Shown in pieces: positions 63,878 through 64,000 of a DNA stretch of 64,000 bases; within the stretch, counting starts at the first letter, position 1, and the number at the start of each line of letters is the position of its first letter. The DNA is taken from NCBI RefSeq assembly GCF_014640555.1, contig NZ_BMHE01000024.1:42532-106531 (forward strand). Reading direction: 5' to 3'. This DNA comes from Paenibacillus marchantiophytorum (GTDB lineage Bacteria > Bacillota > Bacilli > Paenibacillales > NBRC-103111). The notes below the pieces were generated by a model that was given only the letters and a program-made list of their open reading frames with translations, had not been told where the DNA came from and ran no database searches. The position numbers were made by a program, and so were the translations under genes.

Positions 63878-64000
63878 AAAGTAACTACTTAGGTCTACCC
63901 AAAATTTTGTTGGATATTTTCTTCGTTGGCACAAGGGAATATGAATAAATATGGAGAATAGAGATTTATTCCATATTAGGGACGTGAGCCAATTGAAATG

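Overview
The window looks like a carbohydrate-utilisation region from a Gram-positive soil or plant-associated Firmicute, most likely Paenibacillus or a close relative. The signs are three LplA/LplB- or MalF/MalG-type sugar ABC importers with lipoprotein binding proteins but no ATPase, YesM/YesN-type two-component proteins, strong AGGAGG ribosome sites, and families of short intergenic repeats. Nearly every gene is on the minus strand; only a LysR and a LacI regulator (plus one decayed kinase) read on the plus strand. I saw no tRNA, rRNA, CRISPR array, insertion sequence or phage gene.

Layout. (1) 1-3.6 kb: end of a pectin-side-chain operon: YesN-like regulator, ThuA-like protein, GH105 unsaturated rhamnogalacturonyl hydrolase, and the start of a PfkB sugar kinase cut by the window edge. 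(2) 3.7-13.2 kb: a very large secreted glycosidase (duplicated N-terminal module, GH-A barrel, CBM9, fn3/ChiA_N-like tails), its SBP and two permeases, then GDPD and MgtC. (3) 13.5-18.4 kb: DMT exporter with divergent LysR, an unpaired YesM-type kinase and an S66 LD-carboxypeptidase. (4) 18.4-27 kb: repeat-rich gap, decayed GH43-ricin galactanase gene, cytoplasmic sulfatase, LplB/LplC/SBP importer and a membrane-anchored AraC regulator. (5) 27.2-33.3 kb: LacI regulator divergent from an operon for an L-fucose-isomerase-like protein, a split transketolase and an FGGY kinase. (6) 33.3-51 kb: a long run of co-directional genes: GH2, GH78, sensor kinase, SBP, two permeases, response regulator, GH127-like enzyme, single-cysteine Asp/Glu-racemase-family protein, RuBisCO-like protein and DUF1537 kinase. 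(7) 51.2-54 kb: Gfo/Idh/MocA oxidoreductase and ROK repressor. (8) 54.3-59.5 kb: histidine-kinase pseudogene and two equal-length paralogous FGGY kinases with AraR-like boxes. (9) 59.7-63.7 kb: a xylan set (GH43, GH11, CE1-like esterase) with an unusual formylglycine-generating-enzyme-like lipoprotein.

The most interesting part is 27-38.5 kb. Isomerase plus FGGY kinase plus split transketolase is the enzyme set of the described transketolase route for the branched plant sugar D-apiose. DUF1537 kinase plus RuBisCO-like protein is the pair (OiaK/OiaX) of the described D-apionate route. Here the two sets end or begin around one LacI gene, and the second sits in an operon with its own importer, two-component system and glycosidases. 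I infer a locus that releases, imports and breaks down a branched or rare sugar from pectin or plant glycosides. Substrate and exact steps cannot be read from sequence alone.
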